64,000 bases of DNA from Paenibacillus tundrae (GCF_030812775.1 NZ_JAUSTI010000010.1:1-64000), one strand, 5' to 3'. Positions 52,992 through 61,051 are shown, counted from the stretch's first letter. Program-made: numbers and translations. Notes: generated by a model from the letters alone, not told the origin.

Positions 52992-53024
52992 AACAACCCG
53001 CTTCACTCATGTGGGTTGTTTTTG
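52992..53024 (+). terminator. Terminator after the second receptor
   Basis: AACAACCC pairs with GGGTTG(TT) across a 13-nt loop, followed by GTTTTTG. Confidence 0.8.
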
Positions 53025-53231
53025 TTTATTTACCCAAAACTTATTCAAATGAAACATAGTCCAAAGTTTTCCGAAAAAACCATTTATCAGAGTAACGCAA
53101 AAAGAATTATAGTCTTGTTAACCAAATATATTCAAATAAAAACAAATAATACAATAATTACTCATAAAGTTAAAATATAAAATTTTAATCATATTAACAT
53201 TTTTGGAGGATACACTAGGAGGAAAAGTAGG
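53025..53231. other. AT-rich leader of the peptide operon
   Basis: Very AT-rich (especially 53100-53200). It presumably holds the promoter of the operon that begins at 53232, but no copy of the shared receptor promoter pattern is found. Two SD-like sites (GGAGGA at 53205, AGGAGG at 53217) precede the first ATG. Confidence 0.45.
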
Positions 53232-54524
53232 ATGAAGAAGTGTCTGATAGTATGGATTGCAATTCTGTTGATCACAACATCTTGTAGTCATCCTGAAGCA
53301 ACAGAAACTAAAAATATAAAAATTTTGTATAGTTCGTATGTGGATTTCAAACGAGATTATGGGAGTGTAATAGACGCACAATTTAGCGATACCAACATAG
53401 AAATTATAGAGTACAAGGGTGTCATGGGAGAGGGGGTTTGGGATGCGATGAAATATACTCCTACAGGTGACCTCGATTGGAACGTTAAGGGCTACATAGA
53501 CTTGATAAAAACAGAAAGTCCAGATATTTTATTTTTTCCATCGGAAGCTTATATGGAGCTGCAGAACGAGAATATGCTGAAGGATCTCAATATCTTTTCT
53601 ACAGATGAAGACTTTACTGCAGGGATTAATGAGTATGTATTAACTACGCTCAATGAGATGGGGGGCGGTAGTATTTATGCGTACCCTCAATCCATGGTAT
53701 CCCAGGCATTATTCTATAATAAAGATGTATTTTCAAAGTATGGTATTCCAGAGCCTGCTGACCGAATGACATGGCGTGAGTTGCTATTGCTGACCCAGCG
53801 TTTCTCTGGTGATTCCGACCTCCAAGGTCTGTACACACCATATTATGATTACGCTGATTTGTTAATTGAGATGGGAAAGGCAGATAATCGAAGATGGTAT
53901 GACGCTTCACAGCAAGAGGCTCACGTTGGAACTGAATTTTGGAAAGACTTGATAACTAATGCAGTCACAGCATATTCAAGTGGAGGTATAAGTATCGAGG
54001 GAGGTATTCCAATCGACCTGTTCAGTCAGGGGAAAGTTGCGATGATCTTGGAAACGCCTTATTTTATGAAGCAAGTTCAGAGCGTGAATCCGAAGATTAA
54101 TTGGGGTGTTGTAACGGAACCTGTGGGTACGGAGAATCCTGATGTCAGTACAACGATAACATACCCAATCATGAGCGGAATAAGCAATAATTCTCAAGAC
54201 TTGGCTACGGCCACTGAAGTATGGAAGCAGTTGAACAATAAAAGAACTACGGAGATGCGTTCTAACTCAAGTATGGATAAATTCACCACGCCTATAAGGC
54301 AGCTAAAGCCGGGAACAGAACAAGATGTATTCTATACGTTAAAGCCTTCGGTCAGTACTCTGATGGAGCGAGTACCTTTGCATATAGAATTGAAGCAGAA
54401 GACAGATCGAATTATAAATGATGGCATACAAGATGCAATAAAAAATCTGGATTCACTCCATTCCATTATTGATAAAATGCAGGAGGATTTAACGCATGTA
54501 TTATATAAAGAAGCACAAAAATAA
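53232..54524 (+). CDS. Solute-binding-like lipoprotein, copy 1
   Basis: A 430-residue lipoprotein. The signal peptide ends in TTSC (a weak lipobox, Cys at about 18). The mature domain resembles family 1 extracellular solute-binding proteins: SPDILFFPSEAYMEL, YAYPQSMVSQALFYNKDVFSKYGI and MTWRELLLLTQRFS. Such proteins usually deliver sugars or peptides to an importer, but no importer permease lies here. AGGAGG lies 9 nt before the ATG. It is first in an operon that goes on to a second homologue, redox proteins, an ABC exporter and a Cys-rich peptide, so it may bind that peptide as an immunity or chaperone factor. That role is inference. Confidence 0.82.
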   Translation: MKKCLIVWIAILLITTSCSHPEATETKNIKILYSSYVDFKRDYGSVIDAQFSDTNIEIIEYKGVMGEGVWDAMKYTPTGDLDWNVKGYIDLIKTESPDILFFPSEAYMELQNENMLKDLNIFSTDEDFTAGINEYVLTTLNEMGGGSIYAYPQSMVSQALFYNKDVFSKYGIPEPADRMTWRELLLLTQRFSGDSDLQGLYTPYYDYADLLIEMGKADNRRWYDASQQEAHVGTEFWKDLITNAVTAYSSGGISIEGGIPIDLFSQGKVAMILETPYFMKQVQSVNPKINWGVVTEPVGTENPDVSTTITYPIMSGISNNSQDLATATEVWKQLNNKRTTEMRSNSSMDKFTTPIRQLKPGTEQDVFYTLKPSVSTLMERVPLHIELKQKTDRIINDGIQDAIKNLDSLHSIIDKMQEDLTHVLYKEAQK

Positions 54525-55788
54525 CATATTAGCTTGGTTCTCGATTGCCTTATTACTCAGTCTGTTAACAGGTTGTGGCTTGTTTGGTGAATCTACCAAA
54601 GAAAAAATTGAACCTATAACGAATAAGGAACTTACCGTTCTGACTCCTCAGAGTGAGGAGTCATTCTATCAATACTATGGCAATCATATCATGAGTAAGT
54701 TTCCGGGCGTGACTTTTAATGTGATCTCATCAAACAACGATAGTTTATATGAGGACGAACGTTTTTTCGAAGATAGTCATGCGGATCTAATTATTTCGTA
54801 TCTGCCTACATTCCGCAGTTGGCGTGAAACAGATCGAATTGAAATTATGAACCCGTATTTGCAAAATTCAACGAAAGAAATACAACTTGATGATTACTAT
54901 GATCAAATGAAAGAAGTCCTTTCGAACGAATCGGGAGAACTGTTGGGTCTTGCACCCCAGGTTGTGGTTTCGGGGATTTTTTACAACAAAGATTTATTTG
55001 ACTCCATACAGGTCGATTACCCGACAGATCAAATGAGTTGGGAACAATTATTATCCTTGTCTAATCGATTTGCTGATGGTGACAGGTACGGATTTGAGGG
55101 CGGAGAAGCTACATCCCAAAATGTAGTGATGACAATTCTTGCCACAAATAAAATAAGGTTGCTGGATGACCAAAATCAAGAGCTTATCTTTAATGAGAAG
55201 GATTGGCTCAAAATGATTGAGCTAGCGGTGAACTTACAGAAGCAAGGCAGTTTAATTGAGGGCACGGGAGAACATTTTTTAGAAGGAAAGTCTGCGATGT
55301 TGTCCTCCAATATAAGTATGATTCCTAAGCTGCAACAACAAAATTCTTTTTCATGGGGAGTGGTAAGCTATCCGAGTGATCCTCTACATACGGAGCTGAG
55401 CTCAGGCTTGCAATTTAATCATGTGCTTTCGATAAACAAGGAATCAGCTAACAAGGAAGATGTGTGGAAGATTATCGCGTATTTAATGAGCGAAGAATCG
55501 GCAGATCATCTTCAAACGCAGGATTATATAGGGAGCTTACCGACCCTTAACTCTAAATTAGGAAGTTATAGCGGAGTGGAGATCAACCATGTAATTCAGA
55601 AAAAAGTCGATACAAGAAGAGGATATTACGATGATCTATCCCAAGGTTTTCAAGAGAAGTTTGGTGGAATGCTGAAATCTGTTTTGGACGCTGGTGTGAA
55701 AGATGAGAAGAGCACAGAGCAGATATACAAAGAAATCGTTAGTCAGGGGAGTAATATCTATCGTGAGGAGATGCTAAAGGATGAGTGA
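54496..55788 (+). CDS. Solute-binding-like lipoprotein, copy 2
   Basis: A 430-residue paralogue of the preceding gene. The hydrophobic N-terminus ends in the lipobox LLTGC. The conserved blocks are APQVVVSGIFYNKDLFDSI, QMSWEQLLSLSNRFADGD and FLEGKSAMLSSNISMI. It overlaps the previous gene by 29 nt, with AGGAGG before its ATG, and its stop overlaps the next ATG by 8 nt. This tight coupling argues that both lipoproteins work with the thioredoxin-like and exporter genes. No transport permease of the matching importer class is nearby. Confidence 0.82.
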   Translation: MYYIKKHKNNILAWFSIALLLSLLTGCGLFGESTKEKIEPITNKELTVLTPQSEESFYQYYGNHIMSKFPGVTFNVISSNNDSLYEDERFFEDSHADLIISYLPTFRSWRETDRIEIMNPYLQNSTKEIQLDDYYDQMKEVLSNESGELLGLAPQVVVSGIFYNKDLFDSIQVDYPTDQMSWEQLLSLSNRFADGDRYGFEGGEATSQNVVMTILATNKIRLLDDQNQELIFNEKDWLKMIELAVNLQKQGSLIEGTGEHFLEGKSAMLSSNISMIPKLQQQNSFSWGVVSYPSDPLHTELSSGLQFNHVLSINKESANKEDVWKIIAYLMSEESADHLQTQDYIGSLPTLNSKLGSYSGVEINHVIQKKVDTRRGYYDDLSQGFQEKFGGMLKSVLDAGVKDEKSTEQIYKEIVSQGSNIYREEMLKDE

Positions 55789-56242
55789 CCACAGAAGGTT
55801 CTTGAAAAGTTCAACTACCGCATATGAAGTAGGAGAGTACATCCCTAAGAAAGTTCAGCTTTTTCAGAATCAAGCTTCAGTAGACTTGTCTTGGATTTAT
55901 GAATCAAGTCTCGGGAGTGTACTCTTTTTTCTAAGTGGTGGCTGTGAGGCCTGTGATATTAACCCGATCAAAAGAACGATAGAACATTATCCTGAACTAG
56001 ATTTTGCAGTTTTTTATGAGGGGCCGACTCGTGAAGAGGAAGCGTACTTTGTTGAAAAGAAGGTTCAATATTACTACTGTGATTTGGCCAAAATAGAAAA
56101 AGAGCTTCTAGTTAAAGTTGCTCCATTTCAACTGGTAGTTAACAACGTTGGACAAGTAATAACGGCTGGTGTCTGTAATCATGAGGAGCATATCGAGAAC
56201 CTATTATCACCGCTTACGCGGTTGTTAGCCAACCGAAAATGA
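55781..56242 (+). CDS. Thioredoxin-fold protein with CEAC motif
   Basis: A 153-residue protein with no signal peptide. Strand GSVLFFLSGGCEACDINPIK carries a CxxC redox motif (CEAC at about residue 56-59) in the thioredoxin position, and PFQLVVNNVGQV is in the cis-Pro-like position. It is likely a thiol-disulfide oxidoreductase. Its ATG overlaps the lipoprotein gene by 8 nt and its stop overlaps the exporter start by 4 nt. Together with the other thioredoxin-like protein and MauE-like protein it suggests control of disulfides in the Cys-rich peptide. Without a visible export signal, it may act on the cytosolic side or be membrane-associated. Confidence 0.78.
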   Translation: MSDHRRFLKSSTTAYEVGEYIPKKVQLFQNQASVDLSWIYESSLGSVLFFLSGGCEACDINPIKRTIEHYPELDFAVFYEGPTREEEAYFVEKKVQYYYCDLAKIEKELLVKVAPFQLVVNNVGQVITAGVCNHEEHIENLLSPLTRLLANRK

Positions 56243-58044
56243 TGAAATCATCTCGTGAAATAACAAGAGTCACGCTTGAAGCGTTTTTGAAGTTGATTCG
56301 ATTTGACCCCATATCTTCTATGATTATTATCGCTATTGTAGTATACGGAGCTTTTGAATCCTATTTAAGTATTATCATCTCGAAACAAGTAGTTGATCAA
56401 ATTTTCGAAAAAAACAACTCTTATTTTGTTATTAACATTCTCATTTTATTAGGGATACAGCTATTAAATCTATACTTACAAGCAATATCATCCTCAAGAA
56501 ATAATAGGTTGCAGATTGCATACAGCAATTATACGGACGAAGCGTTAATTAATAAAATTTCTAAAATGGACTTAATGAGTAAGGAAAATCCAGCGTTTAA
56601 CGCCAATTTTTCCTTCCTAAGATTTGCATCAGGGAGAACATATGAGATGTTCCTGCTGTGCAACCAACTGTTGTTGAGAGTTATTACATTGTTGCTAGGT
56701 GTGCACTTCCTGGGGTCAACATTAGTTGTATTTGCCATTATTGCAGTAGGTGTTGGAGTGCTCAAAGGAGTACTGTATTACAGAAGTGTGAGTAAACGAA
56801 CTGAGATAAACGAAAACATAGAGTCTGGTTCAGTAAAGTATCAATATTATTTCAATTTAATAACGGGAGCTGAAGCCCAGAAGGAAATTTCCGCATATAA
56901 TAGTTACTCCTTTTTGAAAGCAAAATGGAGAGAAGAAAAAGAGTATATAGACAAACATAAAGTATCGCTAGAAAAGTTAAACATTATTACTAATCTGCGC
57001 AGTGAAATGTTTACTGTAATCAGTACAGCACTGATTATGTTTATGGTTGCTTCGCAGATCAGAAATAACACGATGACAATCGGTGACTATGTAGCGGTTA
57101 CAATGGCTGTATCAGTTACTATTATAAATATTTCCTTGTTAATGCAAGATGCTTCTCGTCTAATTGAGAACTATCGTTATATGAATCGTGCTGAAGAAGT
57201 GAGTAAAGAACAAACGAAAGTGGAGATCATGTCAGCGGAGAACAAACAAGGTAAACCTTTTGTTTTTCAAGATAGCCTATCAGTAAGAAATCTCTCATTT
57301 CGCTATCCTAACACTGCGGAGAATGCAGTAGATAATCTTAGTCTAGACATCAAAAGAGGCGAAACTGTAGCTATATTAGGAGAAAATGGATCAGGTAAAT
57401 CGACCTTAATCAAACTTCTTCTTGGATTATATGAAGCTAATCGAGAACATATTTTCTTCGATGAAATTCCAGTTAGTGAATTGGATATGGATGAATACAG
57501 ACAGCGTACGGTCGTTGTGTTTCAAGATTTTATGAAGTATCACATGAATTTGAGGGAAAATGTCGGCATGGGTGATATTCAAAATATGTATAACAATGAC
57601 CCAAACTTGATTGCCATTTTTAAGAGATTAGGCATTTATGACAAGTTTACAAATGGGCTGGATACCAAATTAGGTTACATTGATCCCGATGCGATTAATC
57701 TCTCAGGTGGTCAGTGGCAGCGTGTGGCTTTGTCTAGATTCTATGCTAAAGAAGACGCGGAACTCATTATTTTTGATGAACCAACGGCTGCGCTCGACCC
57801 CATGACAGAATATCTGATATTCAAGGATATTCTAGAACTCTGTAAATCGACTACCTCGATTATTATATCCCACAGGGTAGGAATAGCAAGACATGCTGAC
57901 CAAATTATAGTCATGGAAAATGGGGGGATTGCTGAAATTGGAACGCATGAAGAGTTAATGCGCCTAAAGAAATCCTACTACATGATGTGGAAGACACAAA
58001 AAGAATGGTATGAAGAGGAGGCTCAACCTAACTATGCTGTCTGA
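56239..58044 (+). CDS. ABC exporter (fused membrane and ATPase domains)
   Basis: A 601-residue half-size exporter. The membrane domain (about 20-320) has six segments and no C39 peptidase domain. The ATPase domain has Walker A GENGSGKST (about 380), signature LSGGQWQRVALSR, Walker B IIFDEPTAALDP and switch IISHRVG. It would act as a homodimer. The nearest cargo is the 64-residue Cys-rich peptide encoded 450 bp downstream. Lacking a C39 domain, it does not cleave a double-glycine leader, which fits a peptide without one. It is coupled at both ends to thioredoxin-like genes. Confidence 0.9.
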   Translation: MMKSSREITRVTLEAFLKLIRFDPISSMIIIAIVVYGAFESYLSIIISKQVVDQIFEKNNSYFVINILILLGIQLLNLYLQAISSSRNNRLQIAYSNYTDEALINKISKMDLMSKENPAFNANFSFLRFASGRTYEMFLLCNQLLLRVITLLLGVHFLGSTLVVFAIIAVGVGVLKGVLYYRSVSKRTEINENIESGSVKYQYYFNLITGAEAQKEISAYNSYSFLKAKWREEKEYIDKHKVSLEKLNIITNLRSEMFTVISTALIMFMVASQIRNNTMTIGDYVAVTMAVSVTIINISLLMQDASRLIENYRYMNRAEEVSKEQTKVEIMSAENKQGKPFVFQDSLSVRNLSFRYPNTAENAVDNLSLDIKRGETVAILGENGSGKSTLIKLLLGLYEANREHIFFDEIPVSELDMDEYRQRTVVVFQDFMKYHMNLRENVGMGDIQNMYNNDPNLIAIFKRLGIYDKFTNGLDTKLGYIDPDAINLSGGQWQRVALSRFYAKEDAELIIFDEPTAALDPMTEYLIFKDILELCKSTTSIIISHRVGIARHADQIIVMENGGIAEIGTHEELMRLKKSYYMMWKTQKEWYEEEAQPNYAV

Positions 58045-58453
58045 TACAAATAACAAGCTTAAAGAACATTTGCGGGAAGAAGTGTTTTCGAACTGGGATG
58101 GAACAGAGCTGAGAATTGTACCGCAAAGATTTACTGCTTATTTCTTCATAACCCTTCATTGTGTTTACTGTATCGATCTAATTCCTTGTCTTAATGAAAT
58201 TAAAGACAGATACCCGAATGTTGATATTGTTTTATTGTCTTCTGGCTCACAGGAAGACCATAAGGAAATGGTGGAATACTTCCAGTGGGATTTCCCATTA
58301 ATTGAGATGGAGAGATTGGAAATGCATAAACATTTTGATGTAACAATGCAGCCTTATATGATCATTGTTGACGCAGACAGAATTATTCACTCTTCTACGG
58401 TAGTCTATACTAAGGAAGACGTTCTTCGAATGTATGAAGCTCATATCAAATGA
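58034..58453 (+). CDS. Thioredoxin-fold protein with CVYC motif
   Basis: A 139-residue protein. The segment TAYFFITLHCVYCIDLIPCLNEI holds a CVYC motif (CxxC) at about residue 41-44 with an extra Cys shortly after. The cis-Pro-like site is TMQPYMIIVDAD. It is a likely thiol-disulfide oxidoreductase similar in layout to the upstream CEAC protein. The ATG at 58034 overlaps the exporter stop, with AGGAGG 12 nt upstream; an ATG at 58010 in the same frame is possible but would precede the AGGAGG. It ends 38 nt before the Cys-rich peptide gene. Confidence 0.77.
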   Translation: MLSDTNNKLKEHLREEVFSNWDGTELRIVPQRFTAYFFITLHCVYCIDLIPCLNEIKDRYPNVDIVLLSSGSQEDHKEMVEYFQWDFPLIEMERLEMHKHFDVTMQPYMIIVDADRIIHSSTVVYTKEDVLRMYEAHIK

Positions 58454-58491
58454 TTAGACAATGGTTTAGTCATGAAAGGAGGTGAAAAACA

Positions 58492-58686
58492 ATGGCATGT
58501 GGATGTTCTAGCGGAACAAATGCAGGTCTGGTTGATCTGCAAACCTACTGCACTACAGGAAGTTGTCAATCTGGCTCTACTATCTATACCAAAATATTGT
58601 ATGCAGACAAGAAACAATTTTGCAGACAAAGCAATGGTACAACGACAGAGTCGATCTGCACAATCAGAGCGGGCTGCTGTAATTAA
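58492..58686 (+). CDS. Cysteine-rich 64-residue peptide, candidate secreted product
   Basis: A short polar peptide rich in Ser, Thr and Gly with eight Cys at positions 3, 5, 20, 25, 44, 56, 62 and 63. It has no signal peptide, no GG leader and no membrane segment. Its Shine-Dalgarno (AAAGGAGGTGA, AGGAGG 9 nt before the ATG) is the best in the operon, suggesting high translation. A hairpin with a U-rich arm follows it, which would lower expression of downstream genes. Neighbours are an ABC exporter, CxxC thioredoxin-like proteins and a MauE-like protein. I infer a leaderless, disulfide-bonded secreted peptide such as a bacteriocin, but it matches no family that I know. Confidence 0.75.
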   Translation: MACGCSSGTNAGLVDLQTYCTTGSCQSGSTIYTKILYADKKQFCRQSNGTTTESICTIRAGCCN

Positions 58687-58697
58687 TCTAATATTTG

Positions 58698-58735
58698 CAA
58701 AAGAGGGGGATATGAATTCACCCTCTTTTTGCTTA
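58698..58735 (+). terminator. Attenuating hairpin after the peptide gene
   Basis: GCAAAAGAGGG pairs with CCCTCTTTTTGC (58698-58732). The U tract is part of the 3' arm, so termination is probably partial. The next gene's AGGAGG starts at 58735. Confidence 0.65.
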
Positions 58736-58747
58736 GGAGGAATGGGT

Positions 58748-59134
58748 ATGTGGGTGAATATGCTCATATGTGACAAGATTGATGTGAGAGATAATCAGTT
58801 TATTTTAGGACGAATTGTAAACAAACTTGCGGTTCCTACGTATCCTTTTGTTATCAAATTCTCGTGTCTTATAAAAATTGCAGGCCTTCCGGAATTAGAT
58901 ACTGTGCAAACGGAGCTGAAAATTGTCAATTCCAATGCAGAAGTAATGGGTAACACGTTGCTCCAGGTTCATAGGAACTATCGTGAGGATTACATGGTTC
59001 CTGGTGTGGATCAATATTTCGATTTTAAGGTGTTAGTTGAGCAAAATGAAAATATATACATTGAATGTATTGTGGATGGTGAATTGAAGTCAAGATATCC
59101 AATTAACATCAACCTGGTTGAAATGGCTGGTTAA
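58748..59134 (+). CDS. Unknown 128-residue protein (DUF6941-like)
   Basis: A small beta-rich protein. MWVNMLICDKIDVRDNQFIL at the start, and strand-turn blocks such as ELKIVNSNAEVMGNTLL and YIECIVDGELKSRYPININ, recall a beta-sandwich domain known as DUF6941, but I hold this loosely. No signal peptide or membrane segment is seen. The ATG at 58748 has AGGAGG 7 nt upstream; the ATG at 58742 is too close, and the long in-frame extension to 58472 would run across the peptide gene. It lies right after the peptide gene and before the MauE-like gene, so it may bind, modify or neutralise the peptide. Confidence 0.75.
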   Translation: MWVNMLICDKIDVRDNQFILGRIVNKLAVPTYPFVIKFSCLIKIAGLPELDTVQTELKIVNSNAEVMGNTLLQVHRNYREDYMVPGVDQYFDFKVLVEQNENIYIECIVDGELKSRYPININLVEMAG

Positions 59135-59149
59135 GAGGGAGGATCTTTC

Positions 59150-59650
59150 ATGATTAGATTCGTCTTAGATATCATTGTGGTCTTTATTTTCTTTTCCTCA
59201 TTCGTTGCTAAGGTTATATCGTTTGAAAATTTCAAGTATGAAGTAAGAGCCTACAGAATCATGAATCTAAGTCATTTAAGTGTGTTACCTCTTCTCATTT
59301 TGTGTGCAGAATTGGGTCTATCCACTCTTTTCTTATTACCAATTCAAATTGGATTTTATAAGGAGCTCATCGGTATAATATTTTTGATAGTACTTACACT
59401 ATTGACCATCAGAAAAGATGGCTTCTCCAAGGAATGCTCCTGTTATGGTAAGAATCATCTACTTAGCAGTTTCCCAATACAGCGAAATATCATATTTATC
59501 TTAATTTTATTGGTCAGTCCTTTTGTTCATCACCCATACGTGTTTGAATGGCAACGCGCATTTCTAGTTTTTATTATTGTGGTGCTAATTACATTGATAT
59601 TCGAAAATATACGAGTATTTCAAGAAGTCAAAAGGGGGGCAAAAGTATGA
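59150..59650 (+). CDS. MauE/DoxX-like redox membrane protein
   Basis: A 166-residue membrane protein with four or five segments. The N-terminal DIIVVFIFFSSFVAKVISF and the loop KDGFSKECSCYGKNHLL with a CxC pair are characteristic of MauE/DoxX-type proteins that pass electrons for disulfide formation, as in methylamine dehydrogenase maturation. GGGAGGA precedes the ATG. It overlaps the next gene by 4 nt (ATGA). With the CxxC proteins it makes a plausible disulfide-forming module for the Cys-rich peptide. Confidence 0.85.
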   Translation: MIRFVLDIIVVFIFFSSFVAKVISFENFKYEVRAYRIMNLSHLSVLPLLILCAELGLSTLFLLPIQIGFYKELIGIIFLIVLTLLTIRKDGFSKECSCYGKNHLLSSFPIQRNIIFILILLVSPFVHHPYVFEWQRAFLVFIIVVLITLIFENIRVFQEVKRGAKV

Positions 59651-60099
59651 TAGTAGCTTCCTTCATTATGATGATATTGTCTGTTATCAATTGGGGTATT
59701 ATCGTAATCAGTAAACGAAAAAAAATAGCTTTTTTTAAAGAGAGTTTTAAACAAGTGGGGGACAATGCAAAAGATCAAAAAATAAAGTATATACTGTTTC
59801 TTAACACAGCAGATCTTATTAAAATTGAGGGTTACAGTACGCATTTTCCAGAAGACTGGGCGATTATCTATAACGGGCCTGAGTGGTTTTATAAGATTAA
59901 GTTGAGAAAATGGAATGTGATGGCTGTACAGGTAGCCGAAATCTTCAAGGAACCTATAGGAATCATGGATAATTCATTCATTTTAATTCGCAATCATTCA
60001 ACGCGCCAAGATAGCTATAGCATTATTTATGAACTGGAGGAGTTTCTGGAGTTTCACCTATCAAATAAACAAGCAAGAATGGTTTATGCTGAGACATAG
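59647..60099 (+). CDS. Membrane-anchored thioredoxin-like protein without cysteines
   Basis: A 150-residue protein with an N-terminal membrane anchor (MIVASFIMMILSVINWGIIVI) and an external or cytosolic domain in MauD-like style (IKYILFLNTADL, then WAIIYNG, and cis-Pro-like EPIGIMDNSFILI). It contains no Cys at all, so if it is thioredoxin-like, the redox site has been lost and it may be structural. It is coupled to the MauE-like gene by an ATGA overlap, as MauD is to MauE. It is the last gene of the operon, followed by a terminator. Confidence 0.75.
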   Translation: MIVASFIMMILSVINWGIIVISKRKKIAFFKESFKQVGDNAKDQKIKYILFLNTADLIKIEGYSTHFPEDWAIIYNGPEWFYKIKLRKWNVMAVQVAEIFKEPIGIMDNSFILIRNHSTRQDSYSIIYELEEFLEFHLSNKQARMVYAET

Positions 60100-60112
60100 T
60101 GAAAAGAAACCA

Positions 60113-60140
60113 AACGGATTGCATAAGCAACCCGTTTTAT
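60113..60140 (+). terminator. Terminator of the peptide operon
   Basis: AACGGATTGC pairs with GCAACCCGTT with one mismatch and a 4-nt loop, followed by TTATT. Confidence 0.8.
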
Positions 60141-60211
60141 TGGTATTTTCCGAATGGAATCTATTCTTGAGAATTATTACACAGGTACTAAATATTTTTT
60201 GAAAAATTGAA

Positions 60212-60240
60212 TTGACCATTGTAAAAATAAGGATTAAAAT
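60212..60240 (+). promoter_or_regulatory. Promoter of the ABC-2 exporter pair (shared motif, copy 3)
   Basis: -35 TTGACC (60212-60217), 17-bp spacer ATTGTAAAAATAAGGAT, -10 TAAAAT (60235-60240). It differs from the first receptor promoter (49781-49809) at only two positions across 29 bp. Confidence 0.75.
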
Positions 60241-60281
60241 TACATTTGTTATCAATTGCAAATGGTGAATTGGAGAGTACT

Positions 60282-61040
60282 ATGAGAATAACATATGAGT
60301 ATCTCAGGCTTTTTGTAAAGATGATGTTAAGCAACAAAATAGCCTTTGTGTGGTATTTAATTTTTCCGCTCGTTGCTTTTCTTATTTTCAACTATTCCTG
60401 GTTTGACTCTAGACCCACCACAATTGATTTTTACATTCAAACGAGCTTCTTTATTTCATATATTACCTTTGTGATGTCAATTGACGTGGCTACCCACTTA
60501 ATTACATTGCGAGAGAATGGCTTCTATAAAATGTTTAAATTTATATCAGGAAGTAAATACCCGTTTATTTGGGGCAAGGCTCTAAATCAAGTTTTGTTCA
60601 TTATCGCTACAATCTTTCTGGTGTCATTCGTAACAGGTGTAATGTTCTTAGACCCGGCACAACTCGTGACGTTTCTGATCACTGCCATTGTGAGCTGTAT
60701 CCTTGGATCCATCATTCTTATTTTGCTATCATTGGTTCTGATGCTGATCCCGATTAGACAAGAGTCGTTGAACGCAGTGATTAGTATGAGTTTGTTGGTG
60801 TTATTTTTTGTATCTGCCAAAGGATTTGCATATTCTACGGAGCATAGCTTCCTGTTTGTACTATTGAATCCGCTTGAATATGTGAGAAATATTACGTTTA
60901 TCTTCGCAGATTGGTTTACGGGTCATTCATTCGATCACGAGAGTATTGGGGTTGTTGGTATAATCTCGGCATGTTATGTAATCTGTGGATTGATTGCTCT
61001 TAAACTTGTAAACGTCATATCGAGAACTCATCGGACATAG
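60282..61040 (+). CDS. ABC-2-type exporter membrane subunit
   Basis: A 252-residue membrane protein with six segments. It begins MRITYEYLRLFVKMMLSNKI as in ABC-2 permeases, and a segment after the second helix (THLITLRENGFYKMFKFISG) matches the family's cytosolic coupling region. With the ATPase encoded 11 bp downstream it forms a Nat/Ccm-like exporter, often used for immunity to peptides. The ATG at 60282 has TTGGAGAG upstream; the in-frame start at 60246 lies next to the promoter. Its promoter matches those of the two HTH-TPR receptors. Confidence 0.88.
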   Translation: MRITYEYLRLFVKMMLSNKIAFVWYLIFPLVAFLIFNYSWFDSRPTTIDFYIQTSFFISYITFVMSIDVATHLITLRENGFYKMFKFISGSKYPFIWGKALNQVLFIIATIFLVSFVTGVMFLDPAQLVTFLITAIVSCILGSIILILLSLVLMLIPIRQESLNAVISMSLLVLFFVSAKGFAYSTEHSFLFVLLNPLEYVRNITFIFADWFTGHSFDHESIGVVGIISACYVICGLIALKLVNVISRTHRT

Positions 61041-61051
61041 CAGGAGGATGT

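Noticed and set aside
52974..53180. ORF starting GTG that overlaps the end of the second receptor gene, considered as its cognate peptide
   Set aside because: It reads through a good terminator (52992-53024), has no ribosome binding site and does not look like a secreted peptide.
58472..58747. Long in-frame extension of the 128-residue protein across the Cys-rich peptide gene
   Set aside because: The peptide frame has the much better start signal. The attenuator hairpin and the AGGAGG at 58735 mark a new start at 58748.
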